Below are positions 23,028 to 34,900 of a stretch of DNA of 62,000 nt, in pieces. Location: assembly GCF_001039355.2 (NCBI RefSeq), contig NW_019773681.1, positions 167,699 through 229,698 on the forward strand, given 5' to 3'. The position numbers were made by a program, and so were the translations under genes. A model generated the notes under the pieces. The model was not told the origin of the DNA. It did no database searches and was given only the letters and a program-made list of their open reading frames with translations. The DNA is from Lingula anatina. Its lineage: Eukaryota; Brachiopoda; Lingulata; Lingulida; Lingulidae. The first letter of the stretch is position 1. Each line of letters opens with the position of its first letter.

Positions 23028-24286
23028 TTAGACAGTAAAAAGTGAACCTTTGAGACATGTCAGTAATGCACAGATTTTGTGTTATACTTGCATTAATTTT
23101 AACCTGCTTTAAAATTATTTTGCTATTTTGTGAAACACACAAGCACACACACACACACTTATATTTAACAAAAGCAATAAAAAGCTGATATAAAAGAGTT
23201 ATGCAAATACATGTACTTGTATTTTGACTTACATGTTCTAGTACTATTCATCTTTGAATTTCTTTAAAACATAATTATAATACAGGTACATTTATTTCTT
23301 TAGAGTCTAAAATCCATAAAAGATATGTTCTGTAGACTTTGCAAATAAAAACAAAGTGAAAAGGGTTATTTTTAATTAAAAAGTAATGGTATCAAAAGTA
23401 TAAAGAGAAAAAGTGTCCATTTATAATTTTCTGTTAAGTATTAAATGTTTAATCATAATTTTTTAATGATAAGTTGACTTTGACTATTACAATTCTTAAA
23501 TCACATTTCAGTGGCCCCAAGTCAGAAGTCACAAATTCTGGGAAGTTCTACAAGAACAGTGGACTTAAAATAGCTGACCACTGTGGCTTAGATTGGTCAG
23601 TCCTTGCCCAGTGGCAGTCTAAGGTGGACTCCAATGCAAACACATTTCTAACCATGTGTCAGGAGTTTAGTATAGTGCCTGATGTATGGGCATTAAGGGA
23701 GTGGTTCAATTGGCTGACCCCCACCGCCGGCGTAAAGCCCGGAAAAGGGGCAGATCACAAACTTGCCCCGCGGAGATACGATGCTTTATTCTTCCTTTGC
23801 TGTATAGATGATCTCTTGGACGTGTCGCATTGTCAGCGGGAGATGGTCAAGGCTGAGTGGGTCAGTCCTGTTGATGCTCTGCTTGACCATCAGGCTCATC
23901 TGATTTATCTTCCTCCCCCTCAAGTGTTTACGTGTAGTGGACTATGCAACCACCCTAGCATAGAGCACCTGCAAAGGTTCAGCGTTACGCGCGAGCAGCA
24001 CGGCATGGAACGTTGGCTTCCGGTGCTGGTGCCGTGCTCGGACGGAGTGGCTGAGCTGTGGCCTGGGGATGACCGGTACCCTGCTGAGCCTGACCTCTAT
24101 GGTGTATCGGACTCGGAGACGGATTCCGTGGTCACTCTGAAGGAGTTTAGGGAAGGGTGTGCTTCGTTGAATAGACTAGAGTTGTTTTCACCGCAGGATT
24201 CGAAGATTGTTTCAAATGTGGCGTCGTATGGACATCTAGGTCTATATCAAGGGGAATTGAGGACACCACTGTTGAATAAATTGTGA
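22429..24286 (+). CDS. NUDT19: NUDT19-type acyl-CoA/CoA diphosphatase (two exons)
   Basis: Exons 22429-22877 and 23512-24286 join at CA|GTAAGT and TTTCAG|T, giving 407 residues. NUDT19 is a peroxisomal Nudix hydrolase that cleaves CoA and acyl-CoA to 3',5'-ADP and (acyl)phosphopantetheine. Visible: EAATLVLAA near the N-terminus, LKRSSRSGFMPSANVFPGG (48-65), then the Nudix box split as in this family: GGVLDPADES (64-73), an insertion of about 50 residues, and AFRICAIRETYEESGI (124-139) with the catalytic RExxxEE. The C-terminus is Asn-Lys-Leu, a PTS1-like peroxisomal signal. Start: ATG 22429 opens the frame, but ATG 22462 begins MSSPWKEAATLVLAA, which matches where relatives start, and may be the true one. 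Intact, convergent with the serine incorporator gene. Human NUDT19 is 375 residues. Confidence 0.93.
22878..23511 (+). other. NUDT19 intron with (AAT)n
   Basis: GTAAGT to TTTCAG. Contains an (AAT)n run at 22985-23025 and a short CA run at 23139-23157. Confidence 0.85.
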
Positions 24287-24901
24287 ATTGTGCCTTAAAT
24301 GTATTGAACCAGCAGCCAAGTGGACTTCCATAAACTTTTTTAACAAGGAAAAATTTATATAAAAGGACAGGGCTATTTGTACTTATTTGCACATTTCATT
24401 TTGACCAAGGGAGGCCAAAATGTGCTTACATTATTAACTTCAGGGAAAGTGAGAGAACGGGAAATATTTTTGACCATATTCATTAAGTAATTTTTTACAG
24501 TATTTTTTTTCATTGAAGTCTTTTGCACAAGATATAGCACATTAGACTTTAGTGGAGCAAATTAAATTTTCTTGTAAATTTCAGTAATTTTCCTCCTTAT
24601 CGGCAAGGTTTTTTATTATCCAAAACCATTGAAAATATTATAATGATATCAGAACAGGTTATTAAGTTATAAATTTAAATTTGTTTTAACTGTCTCAAAA
24701 AGAAGTTTAAGCAGTCTTGATCTCCATGACAATCTTGAGCGCATGGTGAAAAAGGAAAGTACTGACATTTATAGGAAGTTTATTTCTGCCACATGAGAAA
24801 GTCTACCGTAAAGTGTTACTTAAAGTGCATTCAAATTGTTATCATTGGAAAAGATGTTTATTTTTCAAATATTACGATTGTTATAAAAATACCTGAAAAG
24901 C

Positions 24902-24907
24902 AATAAA
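24902..24907 (+). terminator. NUDT19 poly(A) signal
   Basis: AATAAA about 615 bases after the stop codon. It is followed by a T-rich tract (24934-24944) suited to cleavage. Confidence 0.65.
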
Positions 24908-24949
24908 GTCTTTCAAGACGGGAGTCTGAATCAACTTTTTATTTCCACA

Positions 24950-26800
24950 AAATAGTTATGACAATCCAATAATTTACATGTCGAAGAGCACAATTGAACT
25001 CTTTTAAGAGATGCTTTGGGATTTACCCTTTAGCCCAAAGTTACAAATTTGGGTAACCTTTTCCTAAAAATAAAAGTTTTGCAAAACGCCACCTAATTTA
25101 CAAATGAAGGAGGAACATTTTATGCCTCATTAGTTATTTTCCACTTCAGTTATTTTGTTTTTCACAATTCATTTTCAACTCTATCTTAATTTTGAACTTG
25201 GGACCTAAGGTCTTGACCAAGTTCATTTTGTAAATAATGAAAATGCGAAGAAGAAATGTTAGTGATGAATATAATGAAAAAAAACAAATTTACTTAAACA
25301 AGTTGGGCCAAGATTTAAAGACCTAGTCTCCCCCCCCCCCCCCCCCACCNNNNNNNNNNNNNNNNNNNNNNNNNNNNNNNNNNNNNNNNNNNNNNNNNNN
25401 NNNNNNNNNNNNNNNNNNNNNNNNNNNNNNNNNNNNNNNNNNNNNNNNNNNNNNNNNNNNNNNNNNNNNNNNNNNNNNNNNNNNNNNNNNNNNNNNNNNN
25501 NNNNNNNNNNNNNNNNNNNNNNNNNNNNNNNNNNNNNNNNNNNNNNNNNNNNCAAAATTACTAAACAAAGTGGGGCAAAAATTAAAAAACCTGGCCCCCC
25601 CCCCCCCCCCCAGAAAAAAAAAATAAATAAAATGAATTCCTTTAATATTTGCTTTTAATCAGAACAAAATCCCCATTCATTAATGAACAGACGAAATGTG
25701 ACCTAGCTTAATGGCATCACCACCATAAATTATACAAAAATTCACAAATTATATTCCAGTACCATAACTGCAATTTACCTGTGATCATCTTTTTGATTTT
25801 TTTTTTTTCAAAATTTCATTGTCAACTTGCCTGAGCTCTAACAAAAACTTCTCCTGATTTGGTTCTTAATAATGCTGAATTCCAAGTATACGAAAATTTT
25901 TCCACTGGAATATTTTTTCAAGTAAACTGCATTGATTTGATAATATTGCCTTTAAGATAAACCCTTATGATACAGATGAGTGGCTGTATTCTTAACTTAA
26001 AATTTTTGTCACAAACTAATTTTTCTATTACGCACTGATTAATTTGTGACAAAAGACCTAGCAATTAACATCACTGGACATAATATGATATGAACCGTTT
26101 TCTTGGCTATTTATATAATTCTAATTCTATAAATATAAGACATTGCAGACAACTTTTCTTAAATGTCATAGCATGCTAATACAAAAATAATGACAAGTGC
26201 AGTATAAGTCATACAATGAGCATTACACATTTTTAAAGCAAAAATGAAATTTTCCTGGAAATTTTAACAATTTCACCTTAGTTATGAAGATCTACCATAT
26301 TCACAAAGTAATACACAGAATAAAGAGCAAAATTTTTAAACTATTTGTCGAGTCCTTCTTTATGGAAACAGAGACTGACAATTAATGCTCATTGCACTAA
26401 CAGTCAGAGGCATAAAAAGCAACAGAACAAAGAAGCCGCATGTACTGTTCTCATTCTCATTTCATTTTGTACAGAATCCACTTCCTATGAAATTGAAACT
26501 AACGGAATTGTTAATATGAAAATTGTCCAGTTGGAAAATGCTCATTGTGAAAGTTTTTCTTTCGGTAATGATCATCTTGCAAATTGTTTAATAGTCTTTA
26601 TATTAATTACGATAACCTGTTGGACAGATGACGGATGCATCTTTTGGTATATACCACTACAATTAGAGCAGTTCCATACTGATATTCTTAGCAAATGCTG
26701 AAATGTGAATAAAAATTGGGTCAATTAAAATGCTTATTGGAAAAGATTTTTGAGAAATTGGTTCTAAATTGCCAATTAAGTTCTAAGGAAAAGACTGTAT
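24950..26800. other. Intergenic DNA between the two convergent genes, with assembly gap
   Basis: Holds the N gap at 25350-25552 flanked by C runs. The plus frame 26345-26701 (118 codons) has no recognisable family. Similar sequence either side of the gap (ACAAA...AAGTTGGGCCAAGATTTAAAGACCT and ACAAAGTGGGGCAAAAATTAAAAAACCT) suggests that a repeated segment caused it. Confidence 0.6.
25350..25552. other. Assembly gap (N run)
   Basis: 203 unresolved bases, between a poly-C run at 25330-25347 and, about 40 bases beyond it, another at 25595-25611. Confidence 0.99.
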
Positions 26801-26826
26801 ATTATACAAGTAAGTTATACATCACA

Positions 26827-26832
26827 TTTATT
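26827..26832 (-). terminator. Candidate poly(A) signal of the serine incorporator gene
   Basis: TTTATT on the plus strand, AATAAA on the minus strand, about 610 bases past the stop codon. A second candidate lies at 26988-26993. Confidence 0.45.
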
Positions 26833-26999
26833 AAATAAATAGAAAAGTTTCTTTTGGTTTGAATTCCAAATCTCTCCGCCGTTTGTCACAGTCTATGGTT
26901 GATAATAACTCTTGAAGGTTGAAATGTGTTGAAAACTGTGTTTATAGGTTATACAATATACACTTTATATAGAGAGCTCCACAGTATTTTATTCACAAT

Positions 27000-27475
27000 A
27001 CCTCCAGTCTTAGTCAATATCTCCACTGGACAGACAGGCTATGCACATTAAACACTTAGAAATGTAGAGAACTTCCTCGGGTCTCAATTCCCAATTTTTT
27101 GAGTTCTTCCTCCAGTTTCTTTTGGCTTTTATTTCGAAGTTCTCAGTTTATCAGATAAGTCTTGGATTTTAAATTCCCAAGTTTTTAGTTCTCAGTCAAA
27201 ACCAGAGTTGGCCAGATAGTTAATACACCAAACACTCATTAGAGAAGATCTTTTAGTATTAATTCCCAATTTCTCAGTCTTCACCATGATTATCTTGGGT
27301 GTTTTTTAATTCCCAAATTTTGAAGTCTTAATCCTTAATCAAGGTCTCTGTTGGGCAGGAGTTGTTGAATTTACAGATTTTTTCTTTCTTAGTCAAAGTC
27401 TGTGTTGGGTAGGTGTTATTAAATTTCCATTTTTTTTTCTTCTTAATCAAAGTCTCTGTTTGGCAGAACAACTGG
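27000..27475 (-). repeat. Decayed tandem repeats in the serine incorporator 3' UTR
   Basis: The 3' UTR carries repeated segments built from AATTCCCAATTTTT-like and GTCAAAGTCTGTGTTGGG-like blocks. Three copies, at about 27340, 27398 and 27441, match the last coding bases: TTAATCAAAGTCTCTGTTTGGC encodes the end of the protein and its stop in minus sense. The end of the open frame thus appears to have been duplicated into the 3' UTR. Confidence 0.65.
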
Positions 27476-27581
27476 AGCAATGAGGGTCCAGAGATAGAGT
27501 ACAATACACAGCCAACTGCTTGATATCTTCACCCACATAGACGGCTGGTTAGCATTCATGGAGCTCAAGTCAGAGCTGGGC
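27443..27581 (-). CDS. SERINC exon 13 (last coding)
   Basis: 139 nt: [20 protein letters not shown], the final membrane helix, then [11 protein letters not shown] and stop TAA. The intron acceptor CTTCCAG is at 27582-27588 in plus coordinates. Confidence 0.92.
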
Positions 27582-30500
27582 CTGGAAGGATTAAAGTAAA
27601 ATATTTACCATATGGTAAATTAATATATTTAGTATGGTATCATTGGTATAAATATATTTAATAAGATATCATTGGTATAAATATATTAAGTATGGTATCA
27701 TTGGTATAAATATATTTAGTATGGTAGCTTTGGTATAAATGTTTATGATATGGCTACTTTAGTGTAAATATTTATGACTTATTGGCATTCACAGATAAGC
27801 AGGAGCTTAGCCTGGACTGACAGTAGCAAAATTAATCACTTGATGAACAAAAAACTTCGATTGGTAAAAAAACACCCTGGTGTTTTTCCACAATAAAGCA
27901 ATAAAGCTCTGTGAGAGTTTTTCCCATGAGAAAAGACGGAAACAGTGAAAACATGAAGAATGGATTGTTTTACACAAGTTCAAATTAATCAGAAAGGATT
28001 GCTGAGAGATTTCATGAAAAGTGCACAAAATCATCACTGATGCTAACACACAATTAGCTCAAGATAAGCCACACTCACCTGTACCAATTGGTCAAGGTCA
28101 TCATTACGTAGAGAGCGGCAAGCATCATCATGAAGTGGAAGAAGGAGTAACTGTAAGCCACGCCCTCTTCCTCGTTGTCGTAGGTGTTACGTCCACTCTC
28201 CTCGTCATCGTTTCCGCTGTTGGTGTTTCCTAGGAGAGAGAACAAACTGGTGTAAAAACTTTATTCAGGTATTAAAACTTTATTAGACTTCTTTCACATA
28301 GAAGAACTTAAGCCCAGAAATTGGTTTAATTTTATAGGCCAAGGTCTCAGCCTGTGCTGATTGCCCAATAAATTGGTAGTATGCTGCAGACAGATAGACA
28401 AAGTATGCACAGAAACATATCTTCAAATGAATGAGTGAATAAATAAAATAATGAGAAAAGAAAAATGCAAGCAAACACTAGGTGACCAAATGTCAGCATC
28501 ACGCTTAAATCATCATCATCATCATTATCAAAGAATCATGCTAAAACATGCTGCAAATAAACAGCTGCATAAAATACGGTTGACTTAACTAAAAATTGAA
28601 TTCTAGATTGATCTCTCTTCTTCATACCTTACCCAACTCCATGCCTTACACTAAAAGATATCAACTGAGGTGATCTTATGTTGATTTTCCAATCTAACCC
28701 CTTAATAATTCCCTCCACCTGTAAGATCTCCATATATCTGACTTAACTCACTTTAAAAATACTGTACTATTAATTACAAAAACAAACCATTATTTCAACA
28801 ACGAGACAAAGTGTACTTCATGAAACTGAAAATGAGGCCATGCTGAGGAGAATTCCCCTGGTATAACAGTGACTATAAAAAATTTTAAAGGTAAAAGCTA
28901 TGAAGCATCCGACCTTTTTCACCTTTTAACAAATCTTTGGCACTGTTGAAATGACAGTTTAAAGAACAGCAAGCAATCGGGTGTACATAACATATAAATA
29001 AATAAAGAAAAAAATTACAGATAAGACTAAAGAAGCGACATACACAACACACAAGGCTGCTAACCAAATCACCCAAGCAAGAAAGTAAGACGAGGACACA
29101 AAACAAGAAACATCGTCTTTATAACACACACCGGCGGTATTTTCGCGAAACATCAAAATACTAAAACAAGAAATGTCTGCTCTTTTTCAAGAAGTAGGAA
29201 GATTCATTGCACAGCTAACATATAAGGAAACATGTAGTTAATATTACAAGTGTGCGTAATGAGAAAATGAACGTTGATCTTTCTATGTGAATTGCTCTAA
29301 AATTTCAAATACAATGAAAGAAACTTTCCTCTGGCCAAGACCATGTCATTTTTTAGTTTGTTTGCTGCAACTTGTGCAAAAGTATATTATTATTAGTACA
29401 TAGGCATCAGTAGAACATGACTTCCAAGACATCCCTTCTAAGACATTTGTTTTGTGTTGGAATAGTAGCTATACGACATTGTTTACTATGAAGAAGTATA
29501 ATCTTTTGATATACAATTCAATTTTTTCAATAATGGAACAAAAAGAAGCCCTAATAATGCAGTTTTCTTTAACCCTTTGAGTCTTTTTTGATAGAAAGTT
29601 CCCTAATTTGAATTTAAGAGGATCAGTGCAGAAGTTTTCAAAGTCACACGGTGTGTGAGGGACCTTTATCTAGCAAAGATTTCATATTTGCTGAAAATTT
29701 CAACATCTTTCAGGCTTTCACTAGTCACTTAGGGATAACCTATTCAAAATTGGTGACAAAATTAAGAACTATAATTAAGAACTATAAATAGGTTTTTGAG
29801 TTCTTGTTTTTGAGTTATTCTTGTAAATTCTGGTATACTGACAGTAAAAATTATAAATTAAAAGCCTGAATTATAGATAGCTCAATTACAGATTTACTTA
29901 AGGATTTGGACAGGGTATACAATAGTGATTAATGAAAAATTCATGTTATTTTCAGGAAAACATCTTTCTTCCTTTTTCTTCTACATAAAGGTCCTCTGTA
30001 CAAATATGTTGTCAAAGTTATATTTAGCAAGAAAGTGTTATTTTTGGAGATAGACTGAGGAAAAACTGAAAATTACCTTCTTTAGCCCCCAGCATGGCCT
30101 CGTCTGTAAACCAATGAAAAACACTGTCTTATGAAAGGGCACAACCAATGAAAATACTACTTTCAAAAGGGCATATCCACTAAAAATGCTGTCTTCTGAA
30201 TAGTCAAATCCAATAAAATCACCATCTAATGAGAAACAGTATCATGTTTCTGCTAAACTCTTACCTAACACTGGACAAAATTTTATAGCTTACAAAATCT
30301 TACCAGTAATATATTTCAAAGATACTATAACATTGGTCAAGTGATAATGGAAAGTATAGGAAGCAAAGTTGTTAGAGCAAATATGCAATAGGAAAACATG
30401 ATTAAGATTGCATTCATTTTGTAGAGCTTCAAAAATTGCAACACTGAGGCCCTTTTCACATTGAGCGGTACTTGTACTGGTATTGAAATATTTAAGGAGA

Positions 30501-31916
30501 TTGACAACTTTATACCCTGCTTATTATTTAAAGTCCCTGCACTCAACAGGACCTGTGAAACCGATTTAATTTGATTGGTACATATCCAGGAAGAACTCTG
30601 CCAAAACCGCTAGAAGCAAGCTTGTGAAAGAGGGTATACCCAAAATGCACAATTATATTTTAGAACCAAAATATTTCCTGATATACTTATACATGTGCCA
30701 CCCCATGTGAAAAGAAGAATTCACCACATCTCTTTGTATAAATACCCAACTTTTTATTATGAGAAATACCCCCATCTTTTAACCTGGGAGTATTTGTACC
30801 ATGTAAACCACTTGTTATAAAACTCAAAAGTTTTCCTGCGTGATACCAAAATAGTGAAGTTGGACCATCAATTTGAATATATTTTAATATGAAATAATTT
30901 ATGAGCAAAGTATCTATTTGTCCTGTAAGCCACCACCCACCTGATGAGCTCTCCTTCAGGTAAGTGTTCTCTGTACCCCCACTCAGTGTAATCTTCCCAA
31001 CTTGGCTGCTGGAGCTGGAGCGAATGCTGGAAATAAAATAAAACTTATTAATAAATAAAGCACATTTTATCATTACTGTAAATAAAATGAATTTTATTAA
31101 AAAATTTTACATAACATCACACTGGGGTCAACAATATGGTTCCTGAACAACAGACCAAACCGTATCTGATAACTGAATGACAGCAACTGTTGGAATTGTA
31201 GCCGAATCAGATCCAATGCTGCTGAATTAACTTCTCAATTCGCAACTATTGGGATTGATCTGCAGTACAGGATATCCAAGCGCATTCTGAACAACTGACT
31301 TACAGATCCGCGGATCAAATATGGTGACCCACTTTAAAACTTGCCACTTGATTCCTGATTAGACACTGAACAGATTCCCTGTGGGGATTACGCTACAAGC
31401 ATTCAAGTGGGTCGGCCATATTTGATTTGCGTATCTGTTAGTCCGCTCTTCTGAGTGCTCCAAGATATTAAGACAACAAAGAGTTTGACAATCTAAAAAA
31501 GATTTGTCAAAACTAATAAGAACTGTATTTGAATCCTAAACAAAAGACCACATGATAACCCTCAATCTGACAATGTACACGCTTTATCAAAACTGGCAAA
31601 AACTATTTGAACTATAAACAAAAGACAGTATGATTACAAAGAGTTTGACAATCTACACGCTTCATCAAAACTGACAAGAACTGCATAATATAAATCATAA
31701 ACAGCCTTCAACTCACCTAGAGTACAGCACAGCCAGCAAGAAAATCAACAGTGCCACGATGCTCTCTCCGTCAAAATGTGGGGTGCCGGTGAGGTCACCA
31801 GCAGAGGCGGTGCTGTTCTGTTTGTTGTAGGTGCCGTCCAGGATAGAGCTCAGGCTGGGGTTACACAGTTTGTCTGATACAAATAAATATCTAGTTTTTA
31901 TCAATGTGGAAATAAG

Positions 31917-31956
<40 letters not shown>

Positions 31957-34900
31957 ACAACTTAGTTCACACTACAACTGGCACACTAAAAACGACCAAT
32001 GCACTGGATTCAATTTTAAGAAGTAGTAAACATTTAAAGAGGATTGTGAAATAAGTTGTTTCTCTTTTTATTTACATATGACTTGGTCCCTCTGATAATT
32101 TTCCGTATTTCTTTTTTTTTTTTACCTGATAATTTATTTATTTATTTATTCATTCACTCTTTCACTGATACATCAAAAACTGATTGTGTTCTGTATGTTA
32201 CCTGGGTTGTTGCTCATGGCAGACCATGTCAGATACATCACGTAGCACGTTATGATGGCCGCCTGTAGCAAACCAGAGCGAGGCTGGGCTGAAAGAGAAA
32301 AAGATGCAATAAAATGATAAGACGAATACAGAGAACAAGCAATCTGCTCTTCGACAACTTCAACTTTAAAACTTAACATATCTAAGGTCCTAATCACGTT
32401 GAGTGGTAAACCATTCAGTTTCCCATCGTTTTCAGAGAGGTATATTTCAATAGCCTGGCTATTACAAAGGAGAGTCATCTAAATGATACCCCAACTGCCC
32501 CTGACATGATGCATAAATGGGATTCATCTTCACTGGTCCAAACAGTAGGAAGCAAACTTTTGAAAGCGAGCAAAAAACCCACCAGTGGTGTAATGACAAG
32601 TCAGGAACAGTCAAAATGGAGCCAAAATGAAAAGTGTACCACACAGGCCAGGGCTTGACACCAACTTTTTTTGATACTGGCCCAAGATATTGGTAAATAT
32701 AGCAAGGATGATTTGACACATGACATTTTACTTGCTCTTTGGGCCAGTGACCCCAGTAATTCAATGGCCCTAGGTTGGTTTTCATTGGCCCACGGCCACC
32801 CTTAATGTCAAGCCCTGCAGGCCCAAATCAATTCACCTGGTGTTAACACAAGAAATTAAGCTGATGGCCCAAAACTTAAGTCTGCCATGTAAAAGGCTAA
32901 GCTCAATTTAGACAACTATTAATTCAGTAATTGAGATCATATCCCTGGCAAACTGTTTTACTTACCCTCCTGTATTTTGGGTAAGATGGCCACAATTGAG
33001 ATCACCACACACAGGATCAGGTTGAAGCTGATGAAAAACTTGTGCAGTGAACAGTCCCCTCCCTGCAAGGTGAGAAATAGTATTATGAAGCAAGAAAAAT
33101 AACATGCCAAATATGTTTAAAATAAGTAAATGAATAAATAAATACAGATACAAACATGTTATGAGAAAGATCAGAAGTCACATTTTTTACTACGCTGCTA
33201 TACATTAGCTTAAAAGTTTCTAAAAGTTTGTCTACGCGTTTATGTATCAAAAATGTCAACTGGAGCTAATGATCCAAAAGTCAACTCTACTCTGCATCTA
33301 AACTTGGTAAAAGGGGAAATGAAGAGATGTTATCTTGTAATACATCATTTGCAACCAGTTTAAAGGGATAATAACTCTTCGTATGAGATCTATATTTCAC
33401 AATAAAAACATTGTGAATAACTCATAGAAATATAATATATTCTGTTTTACCACAAAAACGGCAGTTATAGCTATTATTCTGATATCTGAGCTTGTCTTTA
33501 GACCACGTGACCTCTATTGATGGCTATACTCCGTTAAAATCTCTTAAGAGATTTTAACAAAAAACCAAACTTTTTAGAAAAAAAACAGGGACTAACTTTG
33601 AATGAAAAAATGGATTCATTAACCATTGGTAAGTATGGAAAAATTGTTGTTTACTCCAGGAAAATTCATTTTTTGGCCGAAACGAAGAGTTATTATCCCT
33701 TTAAGTGTTTCTTAAACAACATCCTGTGCCCCGTATTACATGGTGTCACATGTCACAACACACAAACCTTACATGTGAATAATGTGCATAAACTACACAA
33801 ATTATTGTATGTCGTTTGGAAAAAATATCAGCCTTGACCGTATTTAGACAACTTACTGATGTGTAGAACACGTAAAACAACACCACTGCAGTGATTGCTA
33901 CCAAGTAGAACACGATGGTGAAAAACAACAACCCTGAAAATACAAAGTAAATAAAATTTACTTTCACATTGCATATTAGCAGAGGTTTATAAAATAATCA
34001 AGATAAAGATTTACCTCTCTTTTTAAAATACTGTCTAAAAGGACTAGCAGTTAAAACATTTACAATAATATTTGTGGATGAAAAATGGTTATAAGGGTGG
34101 TGGCTGGATACGTTACTTTCTTTTAGAAAGGCAATTAAGGGGGAGGAGTTTGACTTTTCATTTTCTACAAAAACTTTTTTTTTCCTTGAAATTTGCAAAT
34201 TTGATGCAATTTGGAGCAGTTTGCTGTATTTTACTATATCTGACATAAGTATCCCTCTCCTCCTACTTGGAGACTAATTCTGTCTTTGTGATTTGGAAAA
34301 GTGAGCTGAATACATTAACATGGATGACACTGAAAGTTTGTTTCACTGCTTTGTACTTTGGAATAGTGGGCAAAGTGGGAGGGGGGAGGGGTGTGTGTGT
34401 GATGTATTCAGAGTCTTCTGGTACCCACCTGCGAACCACCCTTTGTTTTCGTTCTCTTCGTAATTGCCCACCCACTTCTCATTCCACGAGTGTGCAAAGT
34501 CTATCAGCAAGATCAACTGTATAATAATGAACAGAAAGCCGCCGACCATGCCAAACCACATAAAGACTGGAAATAGAACAACAAAACATTAAAAGGCAGC
34601 TCCATGGGACTTATCTGCCAAATGAATTTTCCCGGGGAAAATAAGCAATTTTTCTTTTAGTACTTTTCTATGAAGCAAAAGCAACACAAATGTTATACAG
34701 TTTTCATGTTTATAAAATAACCTATCTGAAAGTTTGAAAATTTCTGCCCATTGAAAAGATCGGAGCAGATACCGTATTGTTGAAAGCGCCTTACCTTGTT
34801 CAAATGTGGGCTGGACAGCATTGGCGCCACCTGGGATGAAGAAAGCTCCCACCCCAACTCCAATCAGGACCAGGATCTTGATACCCCAGAACCTGAATAA

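Noticed and set aside
25259-25568. Open frames across the N run
   Set aside because: Undetermined bases are read as unknown residues; there is no real coding evidence.
26345-26701. 118-codon plus-strand frame as a gene
   Set aside because: AT-rich codons, no family resemblance, and it lies next to the SERINC 3' end where such chance frames are expected.
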